A DNA stretch of 64,000 bases from Posidonia oceanica. Its lineage: Eukaryota > Streptophyta > Magnoliopsida > Alismatales > Posidoniaceae. The DNA lies in the NCBI GenBank assembly GCA_037176725.1, contig JAZBRS010000029.1:47006001-47070000 (forward strand), written 5' to 3'. The notes under the pieces were generated by a model. It made no database searches and had not been told where the DNA came from. It worked only from the letters and a program-made list of their open reading frames with translations. Below, piece after piece: positions 1-10,035 of this stretch. Every line of letters begins with the position of its first letter. The first letter of the stretch is position 1. The translations under genes were made by a program, and so were the position numbers.

Positions 1-3000
1 TGCAAATGGCATGCAAATGAATGCAATGCAGGAGTTCAGGAGGACATACCTGAAATCCCGGAGCCTGATCTGAGATCTGCTTGGTCCAAGCTGAAGAGCG
101 CTTCGCTGCGGTCGTCTGGGCAGCTTACTTGAGAAGATCCAACGGCCGGATTGGAAGATATCGCAGCTTCAAGGCAGGAGGGCCAGAACAGGGGAGAAGA
201 ACAGATCTAGGTGTTCAGGAGGTCCTGGGGGTGTGCAAAAGGTTCTCCGAAGCGAAGGGGAGCTAAAGGTGCTTAGTGTGTGCAAAAGGATGCTAAAATG
301 CAAGACTAAATGAATGCAAAATGCATGCACAAGCAAGAAGAAACAAGGGGAACAAACTTGGAAAAGACAGGAGTTCAAAAGCATTTTTGAAAAAGAAAAG
401 GGGCTAAAATGCAAATTTTCACAAAAGATGGGGTCCACAGAGGAGGGTTTTGAAAACAGGGGAGGGCAGAGGGTTATTTTGCAAAAGACTGGACTCAGAA
501 AGCTAATTTGAAAAGAGGGTATGCATTGGAAGAAGTTTTGAAAACAAAAAGAGATCAGAATGCAATTTTGGAAAAACTAGGGTCTAAAATGCAAATTTTC
601 CAGAAAACAGGGTTCTGGGGAGTCTGGGAATGCAAGTGGAGGGTCTACATGCAATTTTGTAAGCATAGGAGCTAAGATGCAACTTTAGGGGCAAAACAGT
701 CTTTTTACATGGTTTTTAAAGGATGCAAGGACCTATGTGTGATTTTTGAATCATGCAGGGGTCAAATATGCAATTTTGTAAGGTAAACATGCTCTGAAAA
801 CACTGATAAAGGACTGATGTGCAATTTTTTAAAAATGCAGGGTTGAAAATGCAATGCGATAAGCCAAAATGCATGCAAACGGTTACTGTCCATTTAAAAT
901 GGACCTAAATGCAAATGTCAGAAAACAGGGGGAAGAAAATGAAATGCAACAAGCAAAAATCAAAAATAAAACCTAAGTTACTACAGTGCATGGACCTAAA
1001 GGTAAAATCAGAAATATGCAGGGATGCAGAATGCAATATGATATGGTAAACTATATGCAATTAAATTGAATGATTTACTGTAGGACCTATGTGCAAAAAT
1101 AAAAAACAGAGGGGCTAAAATGTAAAAAAATACAACAGCACAGCACAGTAAAAGGACCGGAAAGAAAATACTGAAAAGCAGAGATAAAAGCAGCAATTTA
1201 GCATGGTTTTTAATTAAAAACTAAGCATATTAAATGGACAGAGGACTGAAACGCAAAAATTAAAAAGCTTAAACCAGATCTGCAATATTTACACCTAAAA
1301 CTATATAAGAGGAAAAATAAAGGAATAGTGCTGGTCGACGGCGACGAGCACTGTAGCAGAAGGCCGTTAGAGCTCGTAGCCGCCGACGCGGGGGACTGAG
1401 GAAGCACTGCTCGACGGAGGGGGTAGTCGGCAACCGTGCGGAGCTCTGGGGATCGTCGGGGAGGCGCTCCGCTGGCCGGAGCATCCGGAGAGCGGGCGAC
1501 CGGCGCCGGAGAAGAAGAGAAGTCCGGCGGGCTGCAGTAGCGTCTGGAATGCATCGAACCGGCTTCTGACCGGCGGAGAAGCAGCAGGAGGAGGAGAGAG
1601 AGCGGGGAAGGTAAGGAAATACCAGCGGTGACGTCTGAAGAGCGCTCCCGACCTCGGCAGAGTCGGAGCCGGCCGGTGCTCGTCGTCTGGTCGCTGCTAT
1701 GGATGTTGGCGGCTCGCGGCGGTTGGCAAAGCTTCAGGACGATCTTCTGGAGCTGCTCGAACGATCAGGCGAGGCTTCAGCTGCTCGGACGAAGGGTTGG
1801 ATTTTCTGGGTGGACTGTGGGCTGCCGGAGGCCCGGGGAGCTGTCTGCTGCTCCTCGGCTGGAACGAAGCGCTCCGGGGGATTGCTGGGGTGCTGGCGGA
1901 GAGGTTTGAATGCTTGGCTGAGGGTTCTGGAGCGAGTGGGGGGAGTTTGAAGGTTCGGGCTGATTTTGGTCAGAAATGGGGCAAGGTGTTTGTGGTGGAG
2001 CTTGGGGTCTGTGGTGGAAGGTTGGGTTTGCTGTCTGGTGGCCTGGAAAGGTGGAGGTCTGGTGAGCTTCTGGGTGTGGTTTGGAAGGATGCTGTGAGCT
2101 CTGGAGGAGGGAATTGCGGAGTGGGTTCTGGTTGGTTTACAGTTGGAAAGTTAGGTGATTAGGGGGTGATTTGGGTGGTGGAATGGCCGGGAAGGATGCT
2201 GGGTTTCTGGGTGAGCTTGGGGGAGTAATTGAGAGGAGGATGAAGGCCGAGAAGGGGTTTAGTTTTCTGGAAAAGAAAGAAGGAGGTTTTCTGAAGATTT
2301 CAGAAAAGAAAGGAGGAGGATTGGGTATGGGGATTGGTCTGAGACTGAGGCTTCTCTCCGGGATGCTAAAGACTCCCTCAGACACTCTCTTCTGCTCTCT
2401 CTTCTCTCTGGAATTGGAAGATGAAGAGGAGAAGGAGGAGGTCGCACAGGTGGGAGAAAATCTGGAATTCTGGTCTGGGATTGCTCTTTCAGGGTTTTCT
2501 GATCGCTCGCTCCCTCTCTGGATCGTCAAAAACCGAAGGAAGGAGGAGAGGACTGGAGGCTTAAATGAGGAGGAGGCTGGAGACTGCTGGCGCGAACTGG
2601 TGGTTTGAATTCCACCGACGGCATTGCAGCAGAGGCGATGGATGTCGGCGAGTCGACCGGCATTCAATGCCCCCCGGAATTGGTGCTGAGAGAAGAGAGG
2701 AGCGGCGAGCTGCTGTTGCTGATAAGATGGAGGCTTCAAATTCGAACGATGGAGGGAGGGCTGTAGCAGCTATTCGCGGGAGGAAAAAATGGAGGAGGAA
2801 GCGCAGAAGGCTGAGGAAGAAGAAGGAGAGGCGTGGGCTGGACTGCTGCGGGCCGAGAAAAAGGAGAAAAAATAAAGGAAAAAGGAAAATGGGCCGACGG
2901 GCCCAGTAAGGAAAAGGAAGAAAGAAAAAGAGAAGGAAGAAAGAAAGAAAGGGTAGAATGGGGAAATAAAATTAGTAAAAATGAACTAAAAATAAATAAA

Positions 3001-4473
3001 AATACTAGAAAGGTTGTGATGTAGATTAGGATTTTAATTAAATTTTTTAATGGCCATTTTGGGTTGATTAATGTGTTTTGGGCTTGATTAGGGTTTTAAG
3101 GTTTTGGTTTTGCTTTTAATTAGTTTTCACTTGATTAAATGTTTGTTAAACTCTTTTTAAATTATTTTAAAAATTGTGTTTCCCTTGTTAGATACTTAGG
3201 ACATTGATTAGGATTTTTTAGGATTTATTTTCGTATTAGTCAGGATTGGTTTTAGGTTTTAAGTCTTAGTCTTCTTAGGGTTTTTCCTTTCTTAAGTCTT
3301 TTAAATTATGCTTTGATTTTTATTTGTTGATTTTCCTTGGAGTTTTTAGTTAGATTTTTCTGGTTTGATAGGGTGTTTTTAAGTCTTTTAAATGTGTTTT
3401 TCTTTTCCTTTTAATTAAGTTTTTAATTTGTTTTTTTTTCTTAGGTTTGTTAGGTTAAGTCTCTTTGTTTCTTTAATTACTTGTTTTAGTGTTTGTTTTT
3501 TAATTCTTCTTTTTAGGGTTTGTTTTTTAATTCTTTTGATGGGGTTTTTACTTTTGGTAGGTTTTGGTTTTATTTTAGTTTTTTCCTTGATTTTTCAGTG
3601 TTTTCTTTTGATTTGTTTTGCATTTTTTAGCTTACATGCTTGGTTTTCCTTCTAGCTTGATTTAGTTAAGTTTAGGTTTTTAATTGCTTGATTAATATTT
3701 TTTAATTGTTTTACTTAGTGTTCTGATTTGTTTCTTTTATGTTTTGGGGTTTTACAGATTTTTAGGGGTTTTTATGGATTTTTGCAAGAGAGGGAAAAGG
3801 GAAAGAGAAGGAGGAAAGAAATGGAAAAAAGAGGGAGATAAAAGGAAAAGAGATAGGTTGAAGGAAAAGGATTTTTTGAAAATTAGAGAAAGTGTTAAAA
3901 ATAAAGTAAAAATAGGAATAAGATAGAGAAGGGATAGAAGTACAAAGGGGGCCCACAGCCAGGCCAGAAAAAGGGCAAAAAGGGGATGAAAAGAGAGATG
4001 ATAATCAGGAGAGAGAGAGGAGAGAGAAAATGATAATCCCGGAGAGAGAAAAGGATAATTTGGGTGAAAGGGGGTCTTAAGGGTCTTGGAATGGGGTGAA
4101 AATTGGTGAGTGGGTAGTCTAGGATTTCTAGTGTTGGTTCTGAGGTTTTGGTTTGATTCCAAGGAGGTTTTGGAGGGGTTTCAAGGTGTAGAAAAAGGGG
4201 AGTTTCACCTAAGTTCTCTAGGGTTTTTGGGAATGGTCTAGGTTTGGAAATTTCTAGGTTCTTGGGTAGGCTTGTTAAGTGGGTGTTGGTGGGTTTTCCT
4301 ATGGATTTTGGTTAGGTTTTGAGCCTGGAAAGAGGGGTAAAGGCTTGGGTCAAGTTGGGCTGATTTTGAAGGGTAAAGAAGAGGATTAGCGTTTGGTTTG
4401 GGTTTGGGTTTAAGACCAGCAATCATTAGGAGGGCTCCAAATGGTCCAAGCCTGCCAAGATGGGGTGTCAACA
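1..4473 (-). repeat. 3' LTR of element A (partial)
   Basis: On the minus strand this starts TGTTGACACCCCATC at 4473, right after the polypurine tract, and aligns by eye along its length with the reverse complement of the solo LTRs at 25497-31601 and 57892-63747. By comparison with those, roughly 1.6 kb of its 3' end lies left of the window. Subregions in LTR order are an AT-rich part (about 4100-2950), a GC-rich part (about 2900-1330), and a stretch at about 1100-250 in which a short 'aaaattgcatttt'-like phrase keeps recurring. There is no coding sequence; open frames in the GC-rich part are not conserved between the three LTR copies. Confidence 0.88.
44..52 (-). promoter_or_regulatory. Candidate 5' splice site inside the LTR
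   Basis: On the minus strand the sequence reads CAG followed by GTATGT. The homologous positions of the two plus-strand LTR copies carry CAG/GTAAGT (29936-29944) and TAG/GTAAGT (62176-62184). A donor consensus kept in three copies suggests that the LTR transcript is spliced. No transcript evidence is available. Confidence 0.4.
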
Positions 4474-4490
4474 GATGCCCCTCCCTGAGC
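4474..4490 (-). promoter_or_regulatory. Polypurine tract of element A
   Basis: Read on the minus strand this is GCTCAGGGAGGGGCATC, lying directly before the LTR start TGTTGACACC. A purine-rich run touching the 3' LTR is where plus-strand DNA synthesis is primed in LTR retrotransposons. The same run precedes the LTRs at 36108 (minus) and 57781 (plus). Confidence 0.85.
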
Positions 4491-4640
4491 AAGGTCAAGC
4501 GGAGCGAGGCCGCTGCTCAGGGTTGACAAGACACCCCATCTGACCGGCGGGAGCAGCGATTTGCTATGGGCGTGAGCTACTTATTCGGCGGATGCACCGA
4601 AGATCGTAGCCCATTGCCGCAATGCATGATGCTAGGTGCA
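4474..4640 (-). other. Conserved pre-PPT block of element A
   Basis: About 165 bp next to the polypurine tract match, by eye, the same position in element C (36109-36275) and, on the other strand, element D (57620-57780). Shared parts include the purine tract, a GGTGTCTTGTC core, and a stretch carrying GGTGCATC. The three elements differ greatly elsewhere in their 3' regions, so this conservation is notable. It may contribute to plus-strand priming, transcription or packaging; its function is inferred only. Confidence 0.6.
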
Positions 4641-5045
4641 GATGAATGTTGTGCAGCGCGATGCATGCTGATGCAAATGCAATGCAAGAAGTTAGCATAA
4701 AAGTTAGTGCAGCTAGAACAGATGCTGATGCTGTGCAAGTGATGCCAATGATACTAAAGTAGTATGCAATGCTAGCTGAGAAGATGCAGAGATGATGCAA
4801 GAGAAAATGCTAAAAGGGCGCGATGTGGCGCAAGGATCTGGCAAGAAGGCCGGACTTACGCGACAAAGCAGGGGAAAAACAAGGTGCAGCTCGTCCCCGC
4901 CTGGGGAGCGAGCTAGCAAAAGAGAAAAGAGGGATGCGAGGGGAGAGAGGCCAACTCTCCTATCGCAAAAAAAGGAGGTGCATGACTTTGCCTTCCTGGG
5001 GCAAGGTCACGCCAAAAAAGGTGATAAGGTGACGGGCTTATCGTC
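4641..5045. other. Spacer with no recognised gene
   Basis: Low-complexity sequence with many 'atgcaa/tgatgc' words, grading into a GC-richer stretch around 4800-5040. Short open frames exist on both strands but resemble nothing I know and have no counterpart in elements C or D. Confidence 0.6.
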
Positions 5046-5975
5046 CGGATAGTTTACGGTCCTATCAACCGGGAGTGATAGTTTAGGTTATCAGCCTAAA
5101 GCGATAGTTTAGGTTATCAGCCTGGAGTGATAGTTTAGGTTATCAGCCTAGAGCAGTTGTGAGTGATAGTTACTGGATATCAGCCGTATAACATGGTTGT
5201 GTGGGATAGTTTACAGTCCTATCAACTGGCGGATAGTTTACAGACCTATCAACTGGCAGATAGTTTACAGACCTATCAACTGGAAGCCACAAACCATGAG
5301 TGATAGTTACTGGGTATCAGCCGTATAACGCAAATGCCGGATAGTTTACAGTCCTATCAACTGGAGCGATAGTTTACAGACCTATCAACTGGCGGATAGT
5401 TTACAGACCTATCAACTGGCAGATAGTTTACAGTCCTATCAACTGGAAACGGCATTGCGAGGGACAGTTACTGAGTGTCAGCCGTATAACATGATTGCGC
5501 GTGATAGTTTAGGATATCAGCCTAACGATAGTTTACAGTCCTATCAACTGGAACGATAGTTTACAGTCCTATCAACTGGCGGATAGTTTAAAGGCCTATC
5601 AACTGGAACGCGCAATGATGAGGGATAGTTACTGGATATCAGCCGTATAATGCAATTGCTGGTGATAGTTTAGGATATCAGCCTAACGATAGTTTACAGT
5701 CCTATCAACTGGCGGATAGTTTACAGACCTATCAACTGGTGGATAGTTTACAGACCTATCAACTGGAAACCGCAATTGCAAGGGACAGTTACTGGATGTC
5801 AGCCGTATAACACAACTGTGGGCCAACCATGGATCGGCCCAGATGATAGTTTAGGTTATCAGCCTGAGAGTAGATAGTTTAGGATATCAGCCTGAGCAGA
5901 TAGTTTAGGATATCAGCCTGAGCAGATAGTTTAGGATATCAGCCTGAGCAGATAGTTTAGGATATCAGCCTGAGA
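5046..5975. repeat. Array of 29 short hairpins grouped into four stem-closed domains
   Basis: I count 29 copies of a 20-27 bp unit. Most read GATAG, a loop of about 9 nt, then CTATC, or GATA with TATC. Five linker units (starting 5165, 5302, 5463, 5624, 5784) have the loop core TTACTG and are followed by GCCGTATAA. Their stems are GATA/TATC in three and GACA/TGTC in two, which is a paired change. After each of the first four linkers, 3-5 mini-hairpins are enclosed by a longer stem: 5192-5204 with 5287-5298, 5330-5339 with 5450-5458, 5491-5502 with 5608-5619, and 5651-5663 with 5769-5780. The four closing stems have different sequences, yet each pairs with its own partner. An outer 8-bp pair, CAGTTGTG (5154-5161) with CACAACTG (5811-5818), encloses all four. 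The pairing is seen directly; a structural role in the element's RNA is inferred. Four further TTAGGA-type units follow at 5885-5970. Confidence 0.85.
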
Positions 5976-6536
5976 GTGCTTGATTGTTGATAAGAGGGGA
6001 CGAGATAATGATGAGAACTATTGCTAAAGAGGGGGTGAGATCATGATGAGAATTATTGCTAAAGAGGGGATGAGGTCATGATGAGAATTATTGCTAAAGA
6101 GGGGATGAGGTCATGATGAGATAAAGAGGGGGATGAGGTAATGATGAGATAAAGAGGGGGATGAGGTAATGATGAGAATGATTGATTGATAAGATATCGG
6201 ACTTATCGGCCGGCAAAGAGGGGATGAGGTAATGATGAGAATTATTGATTGATAAGATATCGGACTTATCGGCCGGCAAAGAGGGGATGAGGTAATGATG
6301 AGAATGATTGATTGATAAGATATCGGACTTATCGGCCGGCAAAGAGGGGATGAGGTAATGATGAGATAAAGAGGGGGATGAGGTAATGATGAGAATGATT
6401 GGTTGATAAGATATCGGACTTATCGGCCGGCAAAGAGGGGGATGAGGTAATGATGAGAATGATTGGTTGATAAGATATCAGACTTATCGGCCGACAAAGA
6501 GGGGATGAGGTAATGATGAGAAGAAATCATCCTATG
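5976..6536. repeat. Tandem repeat with GATAAG/CTTATC hairpins
   Basis: Imperfect units built from 'gatgaggtaatgatgaga' words, five of which carry a hairpin: GATAAG, loop ATATCGGA, CTTATC, then GGCCGGC. One hairpin arm varies (ATATCAGA near 6475). The stem-loop resembles the dual-hairpin motif downstream (loop TTGACGGA) and that of element C (TTAACGGA). No gene is present. Confidence 0.75.
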
Positions 6537-6572
6537 ACACCAGGAATATCATAGGGGAAAGAGGGGAAGAAT

Positions 6573-6650
6573 GATACCAAGGGGCGATCAAAAGATGCCC
6601 CTGGTGTCGGGATGACACCAGGGGCTGGCGAACGTGTCCTTGGCATCGAA
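6573..6650. repeat. Pair of GATACC...GGTGTC long hairpins
   Basis: GATACCAAGGGGC (6573-6585) can pair with GCCCCTGGTGTC (6597-6608), and a second related inverted repeat follows at about 6611-6648 (GATGACACCAGG with CCTTGGCATC). The same tandem pair occurs in element C (37986-38065) and, mirrored, in element D (57144-57223). The stems are imperfect but recognisable in all three. Confidence 0.65.
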
Positions 6651-6667
6651 AGCAGAGGGTGAGGGCA

Positions 6668-6965
6668 AGATTGTCGTGCTTGTCAGACGAGTAGTTTGGG
6701 GTACCAGCCCGCTGGGGACTCAGCTGGAGATGATCAGCTGAGGAGGATGACAGGTTGACGGACCTTTCGCCGAGCAGTTTGGGGTGCCAGCCCGCAAGGG
6801 ACCCAGCTGGGGATGACCAGCTGAGGAGGATGACAGGTTGACGGACCTTTCGTCGAGCAGTTTGGGGTGCCAGCCCGCTAGGGACTCAGCTGGGGATGAC
6901 CAGCTGAGGAGGATGACAGGTTGACGGACCTTTCGCCGAGCAGTTTGGGGTGCCAGCCCGCAGGG
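6668..6965. repeat. Dual-hairpin tandem repeat, about 84-bp period
   Basis: Three similar units and one divergent unit. Each has a GACAGG-TTGACGGA-CCTTTC arm, then GCCGAGCAG-TTTGGGG-TGCCAGCCC. The second hairpin pairs GCA with TGC, or GTA with TAC in the divergent first unit, so the stem changes but the loop does not. Between them lies 'cccagctgggg', which is nearly its own reverse complement. Related units occur at 37728-38480 and 39890-40090 in element C. Confidence 0.75.
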
Positions 6966-7364
6966 GATGATGATCCAGCTGGGGGCGACCAGCTGGGGAC
7001 GCCAGATGGCGTAGCTTGACGACGCGGGTCCGCAGAGGTTCTGGACTCCGGATTGGGTGCTGAGGACTTTGCTGCGTTGTGATGGCTGCAAGTCTGGCCA
7101 GAGGGCCTGAGATGATGATGATAATGAATATGCGATGCATTGAACAGTCTTGAAGTACAAGCAGATAGCAGAAACAGTTTTTTTTTTCATTGATAAAACT
7201 TGATGAGTACAATGCCTGTGGCAGGCCAAAAGATGTACAGCATGACTTGAAAAAAGATCACATGATGATTGCACAATGGCCTAGTCAGTTCGGGCCATCT
7301 TCGACTGCCTGGAGTCGGGGAATAGGGGGCCGCCTGGCGGGACCTCAGAAATAGGCCAGAGCTC
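6966..7364. other. Spacer between hairpin repeats and the DUF7745-like ORF
   Basis: This begins with a CAGCTGGGG repeat remnant, then unique sequence without a recognisable gene. A T-run at about 7181-7188 and AT-rich sequence lie just downstream (minus strand) of the ORF stop at 7365, so a 3' untranslated or polyadenylation segment is possible. Confidence 0.4.
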
Positions 7365-8624
7365 TCAGACTTCAACTTCATATTCTGGAGTGCATCCTAC
7401 ACCTCTCACTGCTGCAATGTCTGTTGATTGGACCCCATGCTGCATCAGACTAGCGAGCTTCTTGGTCGGGGCAGTTGTGCTGAGAGGGTACATCTGTAGA
7501 AGCTCGGGCGCTGTACTGTCAATGAAGGCGCCCTGCTGGAAGCCGAACTGGCGCATGACCCTGATTGGATGGTACTCTATGCCCGCTGTGAAGCCTGGTA
7601 GAATGATCAGCCGCGCGTCGCGCGCACTGAAGAAGACAGTAAATGGCTCAGCTACAGAGGGGACAATACGCCAGGTTACAGCGTCGTCAGTCAGTGCTGA
7701 TAGCTTCTCATATTCTTCTTTGACGCTCTTGTCTGTCTTGGCACAGGCGCTGCTGCAGTAGGCTTCAAAGGCATGCACTTGAGGGCGCAAGAGGTTCATC
7801 TCTAAGTGCGCGGTCAGCCAGACTTGTATGAGTGCTCCGCAACCGTGGAAGTGGCGGCAGCGATGAGAGATGCGGTCCAGCCTGCGATAGGTCTCTGCCA
7901 GGACAACTGGTGCCAGGTCTATGTGCTGGGTCACCACAGTTAATGCAATTTCTGCAACCTTAATGGCCACCGTTAGTCAGCCATGAGTAAAGATCAGCTC
8001 GCCTAGGAAGCGGATAACAAATCCTCGGAGCCACAGCTCATCTCCGAGTTCTGCGCGCTTGTTCATGATATCATCGAAGTGCGCAAGGCGAAGCATAGGT
8101 TCAGGCCCACTGGTGCAGATTAGTTTCTGTTGGCAGGTTCGAGTGGGGAGCCCAGTCAGCTGGCTCAGGACCTTGAGATATCCATCTTGCCTCATGAAAA
8201 CAGGCGGCCCCAGGATCTTGGAAAAGCCGCAGATCTGACGCACCTCTTCCAGTGTAGGTGTTAGCTCAGTTTTGCCAAAGCGAAAGACATGGTGCGCCGG
8301 TTTCCAGAATCTTGCGGTGGCACACAGAAGGTGACGGCTGACTTCCACGTCAGCGGCCTTCAGCAGTTTAGTTGGGATTCCCCAGAGGCGCAGCTTCTCA
8401 CAGTCTTCTTGTGTGAGCCTGCCGATCCATCCTCGCAGGGTTTCCGAGCAGTGTGCGGGAGTCAGCAGAGTTGGGAAGCCCATTACACTGATTGCAGAGG
8501 GACAGGCAGATAGCTGCAGAAGCTTGAAAGTACCTGCTATCAATAAACAGTCAGATCTCGCAGGCGTATATTCTTTGATAGAAAGTAGAAGCTGAGACTG
8601 AAAATGTAGTTCCATATGCATCAT
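7365..8624 (-). pseudogene. DUF7745 / plant-mobile-domain-like protein, one in-frame stop
   Basis: The reading frame runs from an ATG at 8624 to a TGA at 7365-7367, about 420 codons, interrupted by one TGA at 7977-7979 with no frame change. The N-terminal half has FRFGKTELTPTLEEV, and the part after the stop has VVLAETYRRLDR followed by a GC..LIQVWL stretch. These are hallmarks I recognise from DUF7745 proteins, plant proteins related to the plant mobile domain and often found in transposons. Their molecular function is not known. The ORF is in the same sense as gag-pol and lies between integrase and the 3' LTR, so it is an extra ORF carried by the element. A possible shorter product could start at GTG 7970. 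Element C has no recognisable copy. Confidence in the family is moderate to good. Confidence 0.72.
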
Positions 8625-8872
8625 AGCAGTCAATAACAGAACATAGCAATTAAGCACAAATAAGCATGGGGGATTCTGCAACAGTCTTGCGGGTACGGGG
8701 GCGAGGGCTGGCAGGGGATCTGGACCAGCGCAGCTCGAGTGGCGTCGATATGCTCCGCTGGGGAGGAGTACTGTCTCAGGGCCGAAGCGCGTTGCAGAGC
8801 GGGAGAAATTGATAGGAAAAGGAATGATAGAAGAAGATGCATGTATGCATGATGCAGGTGATATGCTTATGA
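8625..8872. other. Upstream region of the DUF7745-like ORF
   Basis: Open sequence continues upstream on the minus strand but becomes low complexity. No second recognisable domain is seen. It may hold the untranslated leader of the DUF7745-like transcript. Confidence 0.35.
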
Positions 8873-9018
8873 AGATGAGTAGTATGCTTGGATGAATGAG
8901 TATGCTTGGATAGATGAGTATGCTTGGATAGATGAGTATGCTTGGATAGGTGAGTATGCTTGGATGAATGAGCATGCTTGAATAGATGAGTACGCTTGGA
9001 TAGATGAGTATGCTTGGA
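8873..9018. repeat. 18-bp tandem repeat (about 8 copies)
   Basis: The unit is close to GAGTATGCTTGGATAGAT, with single-base variants. Because 18 is a multiple of 3 it leaves long open frames on the minus strand (Ser-Ile-Gln-Ala-Tyr-like repeats); these are repeat artefacts. Confidence 0.85.
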
Positions 9019-10035
9019 TGCCCTCAGCATATGGAGTGCTTGGTGCCTGCTGCAAAGGAAGGGGGTGGTCCCTGACTCACTGGGCCCTACCTAGACTCTT
9101 GGCTCGCTGGTGGCGCTCCGGAACGGATTGTTGGCATTATACAGGTGGTGGTGTGGTGAGGACAGGCTACTGGCCGCGCTCTCAAGACCTACACCTATTC
9201 TTTCAGCTCTCTTTTTTTTTGATTGATTTCTCCCTCATAGGTGTGTAGTCTTTCTCTGCCCCTAGCTAGGAGAAGGTGAGTGTTTGCTCTTAGGAGGATG
9301 TGGTAGACCCTTTTAGGCTTGACATGCTGGGGATCTCTAGTGAGGTATGGGGGATAATGGTGCCTGTGTTTTTTGGGCTGCATTTTGCCTTTTTTCTTCT
9401 TTTTTCTGTTTTTTGCTTTGCTTGCTTTTTTTCCCTTTTTTTTTTTTGGGTTTTTGTTCTATCTCTTTTTTTTTTGCTTGTTGTTTTGCTTTTCTCTTTT
9501 TTTTTCAGGCTTTTGCTATCCCCATTTTGGTGGCAAAAGGAGGGTGTTTGAAATGTAATGGATTTAGGTTTTGGGTCTGCTGTGTGATGGGTAGAAGGAG
9601 CAGGGTTAGAATGCACACCCCTATCTCTAGGGCCGGCTTCTGTCTTCGTCTTCTATTCCTCGGATGTGCCCAAACCTAGGTGTTTACTCTCGCTTTTTCC
9701 AGACTCACATCCTAACATTTTTTCTCTCTCAGAGGTGTATGTCCTTACGAGATTAGGCAGTTCGCCTGTCCTCGTTGGTGGTGGCTCCCTTACTAGCTAA
9801 GACATCTGAGTAGTGCCAGGTGAGGTAGGGTGACTCTTTCCAGAGCAGGCAAGCACTTCCGGTTGTCATCACCGGGCAGAAGGTACAATGCTTGAGAGGA
9901 TGACGATGATGATTTGAAAGGAAGGGATGCAAGAGTTGAAAGGATGATGATGATGATTTGAAATAAAGATGAAGCAAGGAGGCGAGAATGCAAGCGCGAG
10001 TGGGAGAAGGGCATCTGCAACGGGGCCACTTTCGG
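9019..10035. other. Spacer between integrase and DUF7745-like ORF
   Basis: No gene recognised. It contains strong plus-strand T-runs (about 9205-9510), which are A-rich on the element's sense strand, and an imperfect 'gatgatgatttgaaa' repeat at about 9898-9970. Integrase ends at 10036, so this is the element's post-integrase 3' region. Confidence 0.6.

Noticed and set aside
1628..2909. Open frames in the GC-rich part of A's LTR
   Set aside because: Same reason. They have no counterpart with a conserved frame at 27300-28700 or 59700-61000.
5046..5975. Regular short repeats looking like a CRISPR array
   Set aside because: The repeats are nearly contiguous, with no unique spacers of constant length, and lie inside a plant retrotransposon. 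There are no cas genes.
9300..9680. Plus-strand frames rich in Phe/Leu
   Set aside because: Produced by T-runs. There is no matching frame in element C and no start context.
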